NCBI GenBank assembly: GCA_014240165.1
Contig: JAAZXM010000003.1
Span: forward strand, 62,001-126,000
Direction: 5' to 3'
DNA: 64,000 bases
From: Myxococcales bacterium
GTDB taxonomy: Bacteria; Myxococcota_A; UBA9160; UBA4427
In this document: one piece after another, positions 34,335 to 43,103 of the stretch
Layout: every line of letters starts with the position of its first letter
Position numbering within the stretch: the stretch's first letter is position 1
Notes under the pieces: generated by a model
The model's database searches: none
What the model saw: only the letters and a program-made list of their open reading frames with translations
What the model was told of the DNA's origin: nothing
Translations under genes and position numbers: made by a program

Positions 34335-35741
34335 ATGCTTCGCAAGTTCGCTGCAGGGCTCCTTCTTATGCTGACGTTCTCTTGCGGAGCCGAGGCCCCG
34401 CCGCCCTCGATCCTTCTCTTCGTCATCGACACCACCCGGGCGGACGATCCGGCGCTCGGAGAGTCGCGACTCGAGACGACCCCGTATTGGCGGCGCCTCG
34501 GGGAGGAGGGGCTCGTTTATTCGCGATCGATCTCTCAAGCCCCCTGGACCCTTCCCGCCCATGCCTCCATGCTCACGGGTCTGCTCCCGAGCCAGCACGG
34601 GGTGGGGTGGGTCTCGACCCGGGCAGAGGATGCCCTGGTCACGGTTACCGAGCGGCTTGCCGAGGCGGGTTACGAAACTCTGGCCGTGGCTGAGAATCCC
34701 TGGCTGACTCCGACCTTCAACTTGCTCCAGGGCTTTGATCAGAATTTCTTCATTCGGCAAAAGGGGCTGACCGCAGAAGAAGCCGTTGCGGAGTGGCTGG
34801 AGAATCGACCGGCGGGCGCTCCCTTTTTCGTATTCGTCAACGTGGTGGATCCGCACGCACCCTACCAGGGTCATGAGGCGTGTCGGCTTCCGGATCGCCT
34901 TGCCTTGGACGAGGCGCGTGCCCTCAATCCCGGAACCCATCCAGAACTCTGTGTGCCCGCCGATCCGGCGGAGCTCGAAGTGATGCGGACGCTTCATCAA
35001 TGTGACTTGACCCTCGCCGACGAAAAGCTCAGGCGGATTCACGGATTGCTTTTGGAGCAGGCGCCTGAGCTGATCTCCATCGTTACTTCGGACCACGGGG
35101 AACATTTCGGAGAGCATCAGCTCATGAGTCACCAATTCAGCGTACGCAACGAGCTCCTTGCCGTTCCCCTGGTGGTGCACGGGCTGGCCGGCATCGATCC
35201 CGCCCGAATCGATGCGTGGGTAGGCACCTCGGACCTGGCCCCGTCCATTCTGGAATGGGCGGGCGCGTCCCCGCTTCCGGGCCAGGAGGGACGAACCCTG
35301 CCTACCCGGCCGGAGGAAGGGCGTGAGCGAGCGGTTGTCTCGGAATACGCGGATTACGTCTCCCTTGAGGCCAGCACGGGGATGGGTCGGCGGCTCCTGG
35401 CGGCCGGGCGAGGCCTGCGTTCGGACTGTGGGCCCGACCAGCCGGTATTCGGCAGCATGCGATCCGTCATTCGGTATCCCCACAAAGCCATTCAATACAG
35501 CGAGTACGATGCCGAACTCTTCGACCTCTCCAAGGATCCGGGGGAGACGCGGAATATCGCCGAAGAGAACAGGTCACTCCTCGAGGAATTGCTCGCGCTG
35601 CTTCCCGAGGCCGGTCGTGTGCCCAATCCCAGCCCCGAGTTGCCCTCCGAGCCGGCCCCCGAAATCTTGGAATCGTTGCGGGCCTTGGGGTATCTCGAGG
35701 CCGAGGAATCGGACCCATCCAAAACCAACGGGAAGGAGTAG
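34335..35741 (+). CDS. Sulfatase-like lipoprotein without the formylglycine Cys
   Basis: This 468-residue protein has a lipoprotein-type signal (LLLMLTFSC, Cys17) and a sulfatase/alkaline-phosphatase-superfamily fold. The metal-binding start FVIDTTRADD (D32) and the later SDHGEHFGEH are present. The nucleophile region reads APWTLPAHASMLTG, so the Cys or Ser that becomes formylglycine in true sulfatases is absent. Thr72 is the candidate nucleophile, as in phosphotransfer members of the superfamily such as EptA and LtaS. It may be a phosphoesterase or transferase of the cell envelope. It sits six bases after the repeat-protein gene and before a polytopic membrane protein. Confidence 0.82.
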   Translation: MLRKFAAGLLLMLTFSCGAEAPPPSILLFVIDTTRADDPALGESRLETTPYWRRLGEEGLVYSRSISQAPWTLPAHASMLTGLLPSQHGVGWVSTRAEDALVTVTERLAEAGYETLAVAENPWLTPTFNLLQGFDQNFFIRQKGLTAEEAVAEWLENRPAGAPFFVFVNVVDPHAPYQGHEACRLPDRLALDEARALNPGTHPELCVPADPAELEVMRTLHQCDLTLADEKLRRIHGLLLEQAPELISIVTSDHGEHFGEHQLMSHQFSVRNELLAVPLVVHGLAGIDPARIDAWVGTSDLAPSILEWAGASPLPGQEGRTLPTRPEEGRERAVVSEYADYVSLEASTGMGRRLLAAGRGLRSDCGPDQPVFGSMRSVIRYPHKAIQYSEYDAELFDLSKDPGETRNIAEENRSLLEELLALLPEAGRVPNPSPELPSEPAPEILESLRALGYLEAEESDPSKTNGKE

Positions 35742-35811
35742 CCGGGTCCAATAGGGATCTTTGGTGTCCCGGGGAACGCGCAGTCCCAGTCCCGTGCTCT
35801 ACACTTCGACC

Positions 35812-37365
35812 ATGGATGAAAGCCAAAGAGGCCAGGGCGAAGGCAGTTCAGCCCTGGATCGCTTGAGCCTGATCTTGATCCCGGCCTTCATCACCCTCGC
35901 CGGTGGCCTGGTCGCCCGGGAGTTTCTGCTGGCTCCGTTTCGGGCCTGGAACGATACGCGTCTTGCGCCATCCGCGGCGCTCCTGAGTGGGTCCGGCTTC
36001 TATTTCGGCCCGGGGGAGGGCCCGCTTCTCGGGCATATCTATTCCCCCATTGCGCCCTTCTTCTATTTGCCGGCGGTGTTGGCACCCTCGCCCGAGGGCG
36101 CCGTAATGCTGGGTACCCTCATGACCGCCTTAGCCTTTTTTGGGCCCGTCCTGCTTTTGCTCTTTCTTGGGTGCAAGGGGCGTTCGCGCTGGGTATGGGC
36201 CTGCTTCCTCGTCTTCTGCTTGTTCACCTTTTATGAGCGTGCGCTCCTGGGCCCGGCGTTTTGGATCCACGCCGATGCACCCGCCCTGGGATTCGGGGCT
36301 ATCGCCTGCGCGGCGCTCTACGGAAGCGGCGTGCGCGTGGGTGCCGGTAGATGCCTGGTTTCGGCCTTCGCTGTGGTCCTCGCGGTGGGCTCGAAACAGG
36401 TGGCTCTTCCCCTGGCTTTCGCGCTGCCGCTCTATGTCTGGCTCCGGGAGGGTCGGGGTGCGGCGCTTCGCTATCTCGTTGCGCTCGCGGTGGCGGGTGT
36501 GGCGGTATTGGGGTTTGTGGCGCTCTGGGTTGATTTCGAAGCCATGTGGTTTACCGCAGTCACGGTTCCCATGAGCCACCCCTGGAAGGCCGGGAGCGCC
36601 TTCGAAGGGCTGGGCGCTTCGCTGGCGGAGCTCGGCTGGGTGTGTTTGCCGATCATGGGCCTGCTGGCGGGTTTATGGCTGTGGGGTCGCCCTATTCGGA
36701 GAAAACAGGAGCAGGGCGGGTCGCCCGACTTTTTGCGGGCGAACCCATGGTTTCTTCTGCTCTTTGTCGCGCTCTTCTTTGTGCCCACATCCGTGCTGGG
36801 CTTCGTGAAAGTTGGAGGGGACGTCAACACCCTGGCCTATACCGCGTATTTCGCAGCGGTCGCGCTGCTTCTTTTCGTACTCGAGGCGATCGGCCAGTGG
36901 GAAACAGGCCCGGGCGATCGATCGGGCGGAGTCGCCCGTGCGGCATTGCTCGCGGCCGGGGGCATTCTCGCGCTCATGACCCTGCCCACGTTATCCGGGA
37001 CTCGCGCGCTCTATGACGGGTACGGTGAGAATCCCGAAAGGACGGCCTGGGCTTTCGTGAACACCGACCCCCGAGGAGTCTACTTTCCCTTTCATCCCCT
37101 CATGGCCCTGATGGCCGAGGGCAAGGCGTATCACACGAGCAGCGGCCTGATCAGTCAGGACCTCACCGGGGAAAGGGTGGGGCCCGCGTACTTGGAGGCG
37201 CACCTTCCACCGGGGATGCAATTCGTCGCGTTTCGGGGGAGGTCCGATTACAGCGAAAGGTACTTCCCCGAGTACAACGCACGGCTTCGGATACCGGCGT
37301 TGCCGGGTTGGACCGTCTTGGCGGCGGGAAGGCCTGACGCCCGGGGTAACGTTGATCGGAACTAG
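35812..37365 (+). CDS. Polytopic membrane protein, GT-C glycosyltransferase-like layout
   Basis: This 517-residue protein has about ten hydrophobic helices and a soluble C-terminal part of about 100 residues. An acidic loop after the first helix (REFLLAPFRAWNDTRLAPS) and the HADAPALGFGAIA segment recall GT-C type glycosyltransferases, but I cannot assign a family. The ATG at 35812 is preferred over an upstream in-frame start that would add a non-hydrophobic tail. It follows the sulfatase-like gene by 70 bases, and both may act on a surface glycan or lipid. Its last four bases overlap the convergent amidase gene. Confidence 0.6.
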   Translation: MDESQRGQGEGSSALDRLSLILIPAFITLAGGLVAREFLLAPFRAWNDTRLAPSAALLSGSGFYFGPGEGPLLGHIYSPIAPFFYLPAVLAPSPEGAVMLGTLMTALAFFGPVLLLLFLGCKGRSRWVWACFLVFCLFTFYERALLGPAFWIHADAPALGFGAIACAALYGSGVRVGAGRCLVSAFAVVLAVGSKQVALPLAFALPLYVWLREGRGAALRYLVALAVAGVAVLGFVALWVDFEAMWFTAVTVPMSHPWKAGSAFEGLGASLAELGWVCLPIMGLLAGLWLWGRPIRRKQEQGGSPDFLRANPWFLLLFVALFFVPTSVLGFVKVGGDVNTLAYTAYFAAVALLLFVLEAIGQWETGPGDRSGGVARAALLAAGGILALMTLPTLSGTRALYDGYGENPERTAWAFVNTDPRGVYFPFHPLMALMAEGKAYHTSSGLISQDLTGERVGPAYLEAHLPPGMQFVAFRGRSDYSERYFPEYNARLRIPALPGWTVLAAGRPDARGNVDRN

Positions 37366-38747
37366 AACGCCGGGTCGATGGGGCAGATCTGCCCGAGGCC
37401 AGTTTCGATGGCCTCCGCACCGTCCAATGCCAGATCTTCGCGCCATCGCTCGGCGTAGACCTGAACACCCGTCGGAAGCCCCTCGTGCACGCCGGTGGGA
37501 ACTGCCACCGAGGGCAGCCCAAGCACATTGGCCGGGCTGATGAAGCGCAGGCGATTTGTGGTGATCTCCATCCCGGCCCGGCCATCGAGATCGGCGTCGT
37601 GGGTGAATTGGGTGTCGGTCCACGTCGGTCCGACGATCAGCGGAGACTCATCGAAGAACTTCGTCCACAGACGGGAGAGTCGGTTGCGTTCGGCATGGAT
37701 ATCCGCGAGGCGGACCGCTGCCGGTGGGAACTGCTCGCAGATCAATTCGATCAGCCGGATCGCCGCCGGACTCATGATCAAGGACAGATCGGCGAGTTGC
37801 GGCTGAAAGTCCATCGAGAGATGGTACGCCCAGATTTCGTGTACCCGCTCGAGTTCCGGCGGTTGGCTTTCCGAGATCTCCCAGCCCGCGTCCGCGAGCA
37901 CGCTCGCGGCTTTGCGAACCGCTTCTCGCGTCGCCTGGGGTAATTCGATGCCAGGCAGGTCGGTCACGAGGGTTGCCTTCTTCGCGGCTTTTGGGCCGTA
38001 GAGGGCGACGTCGACGGAATCGGGATCGCGTGGATCACGCCCGCTCAGAATTTCGTAGGCCAGCCGCAGGTCCTTCACTTCCCTCGCCATGGGCCCCTCG
38101 ACGGCCATGAGCTGCTCTGACAATCCCGGGTCCTCGGGCAGCATGGAACTGGCCCTTGGGATTCTTCCCCGGGAAGGTTTGAGGGCAGTGATGCCGCAGC
38201 AGAAGGCCGGATTGCGCAGCGAGCCTCCGATATCGTTTCCCAGCCCAATGGGCGTCATGCCCGAAGCCAGGGCCGAGCCCTCGCCGCCGCTGGAGCCGCC
38301 AGGCGTGCGATCGGCATTCCATGGGTTCAATGTCCGGCCGCGAAGCGGGTTGTCCGTTGTGATGCGCAGGCCCATTTCGGGCAGGTTGGTGCGTGCGAGG
38401 GGGATGGCGCCCGCGCTCTTCATGCGCGCGACCACGGGTGCATCCAGGCCGGGCATGGCCTCGGCCAGGGCGGGAAGGCCCTGGGTGGTGGCCGACCCTG
38501 TGCAATCGATGTTTTCCTTGATCGTGAAGGGGACGCCGTGCAGAGGGCCGGTAGGCTCCGTCCGGTCGGCGGCGTCCGCCGCTGCCCGGGCTGAGTCGGC
38601 GAGGGTCACCGTGATGGCATTCAGCCGGGGATTGACCTCATCGATTCGGGCGAGGTGGGCTTCGACCACTTCTCGGCTCGAGGTTTGCTTCGATTTGATC
38701 AGCCCGGCGAGTTCGCTCGCGGACTTTTGCCAGAGTTTTTCGCCCAC
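37362..38747 (-). CDS. Amidase signature family enzyme
   Basis: This 461-residue amidase has the complete Ser-cisSer-Lys triad: Lys77 (TIKENIDCTG), cis-Ser at 152/153 (TPGGSSGGEGS) and nucleophile Ser176 (GNDIGGSLRNPA). It hydrolyses a carboxamide, probably in the cytoplasm because no signal peptide is seen. It lacks evidence for being the GatA subunit: no gatB or gatC is adjacent, and the length and Gly/Ser region fit general amidases. The start is GTG at 38747 with AGGAG upstream. It is divergent from a small lipoprotein gene. Confidence 0.9.
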   Translation of the reverse strand: MGEKLWQKSASELAGLIKSKQTSSREVVEAHLARIDEVNPRLNAITVTLADSARAAADAADRTEPTGPLHGVPFTIKENIDCTGSATTQGLPALAEAMPGLDAPVVARMKSAGAIPLARTNLPEMGLRITTDNPLRGRTLNPWNADRTPGGSSGGEGSALASGMTPIGLGNDIGGSLRNPAFCCGITALKPSRGRIPRASSMLPEDPGLSEQLMAVEGPMAREVKDLRLAYEILSGRDPRDPDSVDVALYGPKAAKKATLVTDLPGIELPQATREAVRKAASVLADAGWEISESQPPELERVHEIWAYHLSMDFQPQLADLSLIMSPAAIRLIELICEQFPPAAVRLADIHAERNRLSRLWTKFFDESPLIVGPTWTDTQFTHDADLDGRAGMEITTNRLRFISPANVLGLPSVAVPTGVHEGLPTGVQVYAERWREDLALDGAEAIETGLGQICPIDPAF

Positions 38748-38907
38748 TGAGGACTCTCCTATGCCGGGAAGTCACGGTTCTTTACTACGAAGGTCGAAGG
38801 CTAGGGCCTTTCAACCGAATTGGCAGCCGCTTGGCCGGGGAGCAGGCCCGTGGGATTGACTATGCTCCGCGCGAGTATTTCTTTCATTCTTCAGGGAGTT
38901 TCAGTTC

Positions 38908-39435
38908 ATGCTTCGAGTTCGCACTCTCATCCTCTTCTTCCTTGCGCCCATCGTGTTGGGTGTCCTGGCCTGTGCCTCCAAGCCCCAGACTGGGATCATG
39001 GTGGCCCAGTGGACCCCGCCGGCGAAAGCATCCGCGCCCGCCCAGAAGATCATGATTGCCTGGGCATCGAATTCGCATACAACGGGCGACGTCACCTTTA
39101 CACTGGGCCCTGGCGGCCAGCGCTACGTGGGCACCTATGTTCTGGTCGAGGACAGCGTTCGCCATGTGGCGATGCAGCCCCTGTACGATGTCTGGCAGGC
39201 GGGGAGTTTCGATGAGTACGGTATCGGGGGGATGGATCCGTGGTTCGAACCCGCCTGGGGGATGAGTACCTGGGTCGATCATTATAATGGCCGGGTGGTG
39301 GCGGCCCTCAACGGGAATCGGGGAGGCAGCGCGCGCTGCAAATTTCGCCTCACGAATACCGAAGCGGGAATGCCGGCCGGAGGCACGGGCCAGTGCCAAC
39401 TGAGCGATGGCGGTCAGTTGGAGGTGGACTTCTAG
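38908..39435 (+). CDS. Hypothetical lipoprotein
   Basis: This 175-residue protein has a classic lipoprotein signal (ILFFLAPIVLGVLAC, Cys22). The mature part is rich in Gly and Trp with GDVTFTLGPGGQRYVGTYVLV and paired late cysteines (SARCKFRLTN and TGQCQLSDG) that may form a disulfide. The C-terminal ends in LEVDF, consistent with a beta-strand. I recognise no family. AGGGAG upstream supports the ATG at 38908. It is a single-gene unit between two minus-strand genes. Confidence 0.75.
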   Translation: MLRVRTLILFFLAPIVLGVLACASKPQTGIMVAQWTPPAKASAPAQKIMIAWASNSHTTGDVTFTLGPGGQRYVGTYVLVEDSVRHVAMQPLYDVWQAGSFDEYGIGGMDPWFEPAWGMSTWVDHYNGRVVAALNGNRGGSARCKFRLTNTEAGMPAGGTGQCQLSDGGQLEVDF

Positions 39436-39459
39436 AGGGTCAAAAGTCTCGATGCCGAA

Positions 39460-40851
39460 TCAATGGCGGAAATGAGCCCCTTCCTCCTTCTTGGCAATGC
39501 CCGGCTGTGATTCGAAATACTCCACGGCTCGCTGGATGTCCTCGAGCAGGCGTTCGGCCAGGTGCCGGCTGAAGTCTTCTTTGACCACCACCCGCTGAAC
39601 CACGAGATCGTCGCGGTTCTTCGGCATGGGGTAGGCGGGAACCAGCCAGCCTCTCTGCCGCAATTTGTCGGCCAGGTCGTAGAGGCTGAAGTGGGAGGTT
39701 TTCTCGTATTCCTCGTCCATCTTCCAGCAGAAGACCGGGATGTCGTCGCCCCGGGTGATCAATTTGAAGGGGCCCAATTTCTCGATTTCGCTCGAGAGGT
39801 AGAGCGCGACGTCCTGGCACGATTGCTGAATGCGCGCGTACCCGTTCATTCCGAGCCGAAGGAAATTGTAGTATTGAGCAATTACCTGGCTGCCCGGCCG
39901 GGAAAAGTTGATCGAGAAGTCGATCATGTCGCCGCCCAGATAGCGAACGTGGAAGATCAGGTCTTCGGGGAGATCACTCTTGTCCCGAAAGACGATCCAG
40001 CCGACTCCCGGATAGACGAGTCCGTATTTATGCCCCGAGGTGTTGATGGATTTGACCCTGGGTACGCGAAAATCCCAATTGAGATCGGGCTGGATGAAAG
40101 GGGCCACGAAGGCGCCGCTGGCGCCGTCCACGTGGATGGGAATATCCCAGCCCTGCTCCTTCTCGACCTGGTCCAGGGCTTTCGAGAGTTCCTCCACGGG
40201 TTCGTAGGTGCCATCGAAAGTACTGCCCATGATGGCCACCACACCGATGGTGTTCTCGTCGATCAACTTGACCGCTTCGTCGGCGGAGAGCGTGAAGCGA
40301 TCGCCCTCCGAGGTGACTTCCCGAGCTTCTACGTCCCAGTAGCGGCAGAATTTATGCCAGCAGACCTGGGTGTTGGCACCCATGACGAGGTTCGGTCGTT
40401 CGATGGACTTTCCTGCCGCGCGTTGCCGATCGCGCCAGCGCCATTTCATCGCCATGCCGCCCAGCATGCAGGCCTCGCTGGACCCGATGGTGGAAGTTCC
40501 GATGGCTTCGTCGCGCACCGGCGCGTGCCAGAGGTTGGCGAGGATGTTGACGCAGCGTTTCTCGATCTCTGCGGTCTGCGGATACTCATCCTTGTCGATC
40601 ATGTTCTTGTCGAGGGTTTCGCTGATCAGTTGCTTGGCCTCGGGCTCCATCCAGGTGGTCACGAAGGTGGCGAGGTTGAGCAACGAGAAGCCGTCGAGTT
40701 GGAGTTCGTCATGGATTACCTGATAGGCCAGTCGCGGAGCCATCCCATCGTCCGAAATGTGGTTCGTGGGTACACCCTTTGAGAGTTCCCGGGCCGAATA
40801 GGTGGGGACGAGTTCGTCGTGATCCGAATAAGAATCTTTCTTGCGCGCCAT
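39460..40851 (-). CDS. gadB: Glutamate decarboxylase
   Basis: This 463-residue PLP-dependent decarboxylase converts glutamate to GABA and CO2. The PLP lysine is K275 in INTSGHKYGLVYPGVGW, one residue from its position in the E. coli enzyme. IGSSEACMLGGMAMKWRWR and HVDGASGAFVAPF are also diagnostic. The C terminus keeps a His-containing tail (HFRH), which in E. coli GadB is involved in pH-dependent closing of the active site. The ATG at 40851 has AGGAG eight bases upstream. No glutamate/GABA antiporter is adjacent, so it may serve acid resistance with a distant transporter or feed a GABA shunt. Confidence 0.95.
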   Translation of the reverse strand: MARKKDSYSDHDELVPTYSARELSKGVPTNHISDDGMAPRLAYQVIHDELQLDGFSLLNLATFVTTWMEPEAKQLISETLDKNMIDKDEYPQTAEIEKRCVNILANLWHAPVRDEAIGTSTIGSSEACMLGGMAMKWRWRDRQRAAGKSIERPNLVMGANTQVCWHKFCRYWDVEAREVTSEGDRFTLSADEAVKLIDENTIGVVAIMGSTFDGTYEPVEELSKALDQVEKEQGWDIPIHVDGASGAFVAPFIQPDLNWDFRVPRVKSINTSGHKYGLVYPGVGWIVFRDKSDLPEDLIFHVRYLGGDMIDFSINFSRPGSQVIAQYYNFLRLGMNGYARIQQSCQDVALYLSSEIEKLGPFKLITRGDDIPVFCWKMDEEYEKTSHFSLYDLADKLRQRGWLVPAYPMPKNRDDLVVQRVVVKEDFSRHLAERLLEDIQRAVEYFESQPGIAKKEEGAHFRH

Positions 40852-41070
40852 CAGCGAGGCTCCTGATCTGGTTGAGAAGTCGGCGCATTGTAGCTGAGGG
40901 CGAGGGGGCCGGGGGGTGATGGGAATTTTCCTGGACATCGCTGCGGGCGCCCCGATCTCCGGGCATGTCGCTCGCGAATTGGGGATCTGCGCAGGAATCC
41001 CTTTTCGGCTCGTTGCTCTCGAGCGCGCGCTATACACTCAGCCGCGGGGAATCAAGACGGAGATCGGCAG

Positions 41071-42456
41071 ATGAGCCGGGAAACTATGCGCTCAGATATC
41101 GGAAGCCTGTGGGATCGGGGTCGTACCTTTTTCTTCCACGATCTCTGGCAATTCGACCTGGGACCTCGGAGCCTGACGGCTTCTTTGGTTCGATTGCTGC
41201 AATTCTCGGTGATGGTCGGGCAGGGTTTCGTGAGCGACCGGCTGCTTCTGCGTGCGAGCGCGCTCACATTTGTCACGGCACTTTCCACCATTCCCCTGCT
41301 GGTGGTGGTCGTTGCCTTGATTGGCCTCGTGGGCGGACAGGAATCCCTGATCGACGCCGCGGTGGGTCAGCTGGCGGCGGTCAGTCCCGAGGCCAATCGA
41401 TGGCTCGTTTCGAGGATCCAGGAGGTGCATATCGGGAGCCTGGGGACCCTGGGCGGAGCGACCCTGGTGCTTTCGGCGGTTCTCGCCCTGAGGCATCTGG
41501 AGAGCACCTTGGGCGATATCTGGGGAGTGCGGCAGAACCGGAGTTGGCCACGGCGTTTCGCGGATTACCTGGCCGTGCTGGTGGTGGGGCCGATCCTCGC
41601 TGGCGTTACTGTTTCGCTCTGGGCCAGCCTGGGGAGCGATTCCCTGGCCGCTTCCCTCGAGGCGATCCCCTTCCTGGGGCAACTCCATGCGCTCGATTTC
41701 GTGCAGCTTCCCCAGGTGCTGGTCTGGATCGCCTTCGTTTTTCTCTATTGGTTCTTTCCGAACACCCGCGTGAATTGGACTTCGGCCGCGATCGGGGCTT
41801 TTGTCGCGATGCTGCTCTTCTCGGCCACGCGGCTCGTTTACGTGGATCTGAGTGTTGGCGCGGCGCGCTATAGCGTGCTCTTCGGAGGCCTTGTTGCGAT
41901 CCCGCTGGTGCTGACCTGGATCTACGTCTGCTGGGCGGTGGTTCTCTTCGGAGCGGAAGTCGCGTTCGCGCATCAGCATATCGCTCACTATCGAGAGGAT
42001 CTTCGACGGCCGGTCCTGGCCCCCGCCGAGCGGGAATCTCTGGGGGTTCGCCTGATGCTCGTGGTGGCGCGGGCGTTCAAGGGACATTCCGCCCCGCCGA
42101 CAGCGGAGGATCTCTCCCAGGATCTCGACGTTCCGGTTCGGGCGTTGCGTGAAATCCTGGACGAGTTGGAGGCGATGGGCATCTTGGTCGCAGCCGGGCG
42201 AGGCGAGCGGGAGCCGGGCTACTTGCCCGCGCATCCGCTTGCCGACACCAGCGTGGCCGACGTGATCCTGGCGATTCGGGGTGCCCGAAAGCCGCCATCG
42301 GCAAGCGGCGGGGCCCAGGACGCGGACACCGGAGAAGCCGCCTTGGACCATATCTTTGTCGAACTCGATCGGGCTCTGGTTCAGGTTGCGGGGGACCGTA
42401 CCTTCGCCGAGTTGGCGGATGGCGGCAGAGTGGTATCGGGCGCGAGGGTTGACTGA
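41071..42456 (+). CDS. YihY/BrkB family membrane protein with C-terminal helix-turn-helix-like domain
   Basis: This 461-residue protein has six hydrophobic helices in residues about 40-300 with the YihY/UPF0761 pattern: RASALTFVTALSTIPLLVVVVAL, FLYWFFPNTRVNWTSAAIGAF and LTWIYVCWAVVLFGAEVAFA. The family was formerly called RNase BN by mistake. The C-terminal part (residues about 330-400) resembles a winged helix: LSQDLDVPVRALREILDELEAMGILV followed by a wing-like segment. This suggests a cytoplasmic regulatory or DNA-binding-like tail. It is divergent from gadB across 219 bases. Confidence 0.88.
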   Translation: MSRETMRSDIGSLWDRGRTFFFHDLWQFDLGPRSLTASLVRLLQFSVMVGQGFVSDRLLLRASALTFVTALSTIPLLVVVVALIGLVGGQESLIDAAVGQLAAVSPEANRWLVSRIQEVHIGSLGTLGGATLVLSAVLALRHLESTLGDIWGVRQNRSWPRRFADYLAVLVVGPILAGVTVSLWASLGSDSLAASLEAIPFLGQLHALDFVQLPQVLVWIAFVFLYWFFPNTRVNWTSAAIGAFVAMLLFSATRLVYVDLSVGAARYSVLFGGLVAIPLVLTWIYVCWAVVLFGAEVAFAHQHIAHYREDLRRPVLAPAERESLGVRLMLVVARAFKGHSAPPTAEDLSQDLDVPVRALREILDELEAMGILVAAGRGEREPGYLPAHPLADTSVADVILAIRGARKPPSASGGAQDADTGEAALDHIFVELDRALVQVAGDRTFAELADGGRVVSGARVD

Positions 42457-42480
42457 GCAGGCAGGACGCCCGAGGGAGGC

Positions 42481-42918
42481 TTACTTCCCGCCTGGCTGCT
42501 CCATGCCGCGTGTGGCGTAGAGCGGGATGCCGAAAATGAGCAAAAGGAAGATGTTGATCAGGTAGATGTTGAAGTAGGCCCCGTGGTAGGCGGACATCGC
42601 AGAGTCCACCACGAACCAGATCAGCGTCGACCCCAGGATCGCTCGCCAGGCCCATTTTTCCCGGGCCCTGAAAGCGTGGGCTACGACCAGGCTCTGGAGC
42701 AGGTAAAAGCCGGCGATGGTTGCGCCCAGCGGGGCCATCATAAATGCCCTCAGCGCAGAGCCGCCGGAATCGGGTCCGTGGGGGAAGAAGTGAGCGTCTA
42801 CGGCGGCCGTCCACGGCGCCAGGAACGGGAAGCCGGGAGCCACCGCGACTGTGACCCCAAATACAGTGAAGAAGATGCTCGAGTAGAGCAACCAGTCACA
42901 CCAGCGGTCGAAAGTCAT
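42481..42918 (-). CDS. Four-helix membrane protein of unknown function
   Basis: This 145-residue protein has four hydrophobic segments, starting near residues 10-30, 58-78, 90-110 and 115-133. Acidic and aromatic residues lie between them (CDWLLYSS, DSAMSAYHGAYFN). I recognise no named family. A strong GGAGGTAA just before the ATG at 42918 supports the start. It lies convergent to the YihY gene and divergent from the SGNH-domain gene. Confidence 0.72.
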   Translation of the reverse strand: MTFDRWCDWLLYSSIFFTVFGVTVAVAPGFPFLAPWTAAVDAHFFPHGPDSGGSALRAFMMAPLGATIAGFYLLQSLVVAHAFRAREKWAWRAILGSTLIWFVVDSAMSAYHGAYFNIYLINIFLLLIFGIPLYATRGMEQPGGK

Positions 42919-43103
42919 CGTTTACCTCCAGCATGCAATTCTACTGCATTCAAATTTCCCCATTCCGCCAAACTTTTCTTTTCCCGTATCCCGGAGGATG
43001 GTTCAGGTCATTTCTATTTCTTTTCCATGGCTGACCGAAAAAAATATCTCTCCAGCAGAAATTTCGATTCAAAAGTCTGGCATTCGCGGGGTATGCTGCG
43101 TCG

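Noticed and set aside
39562..40782. A 406-codon plus-strand frame
   Set aside because: It is antisense to glutamate decarboxylase, whose PLP motif and length are unambiguous.
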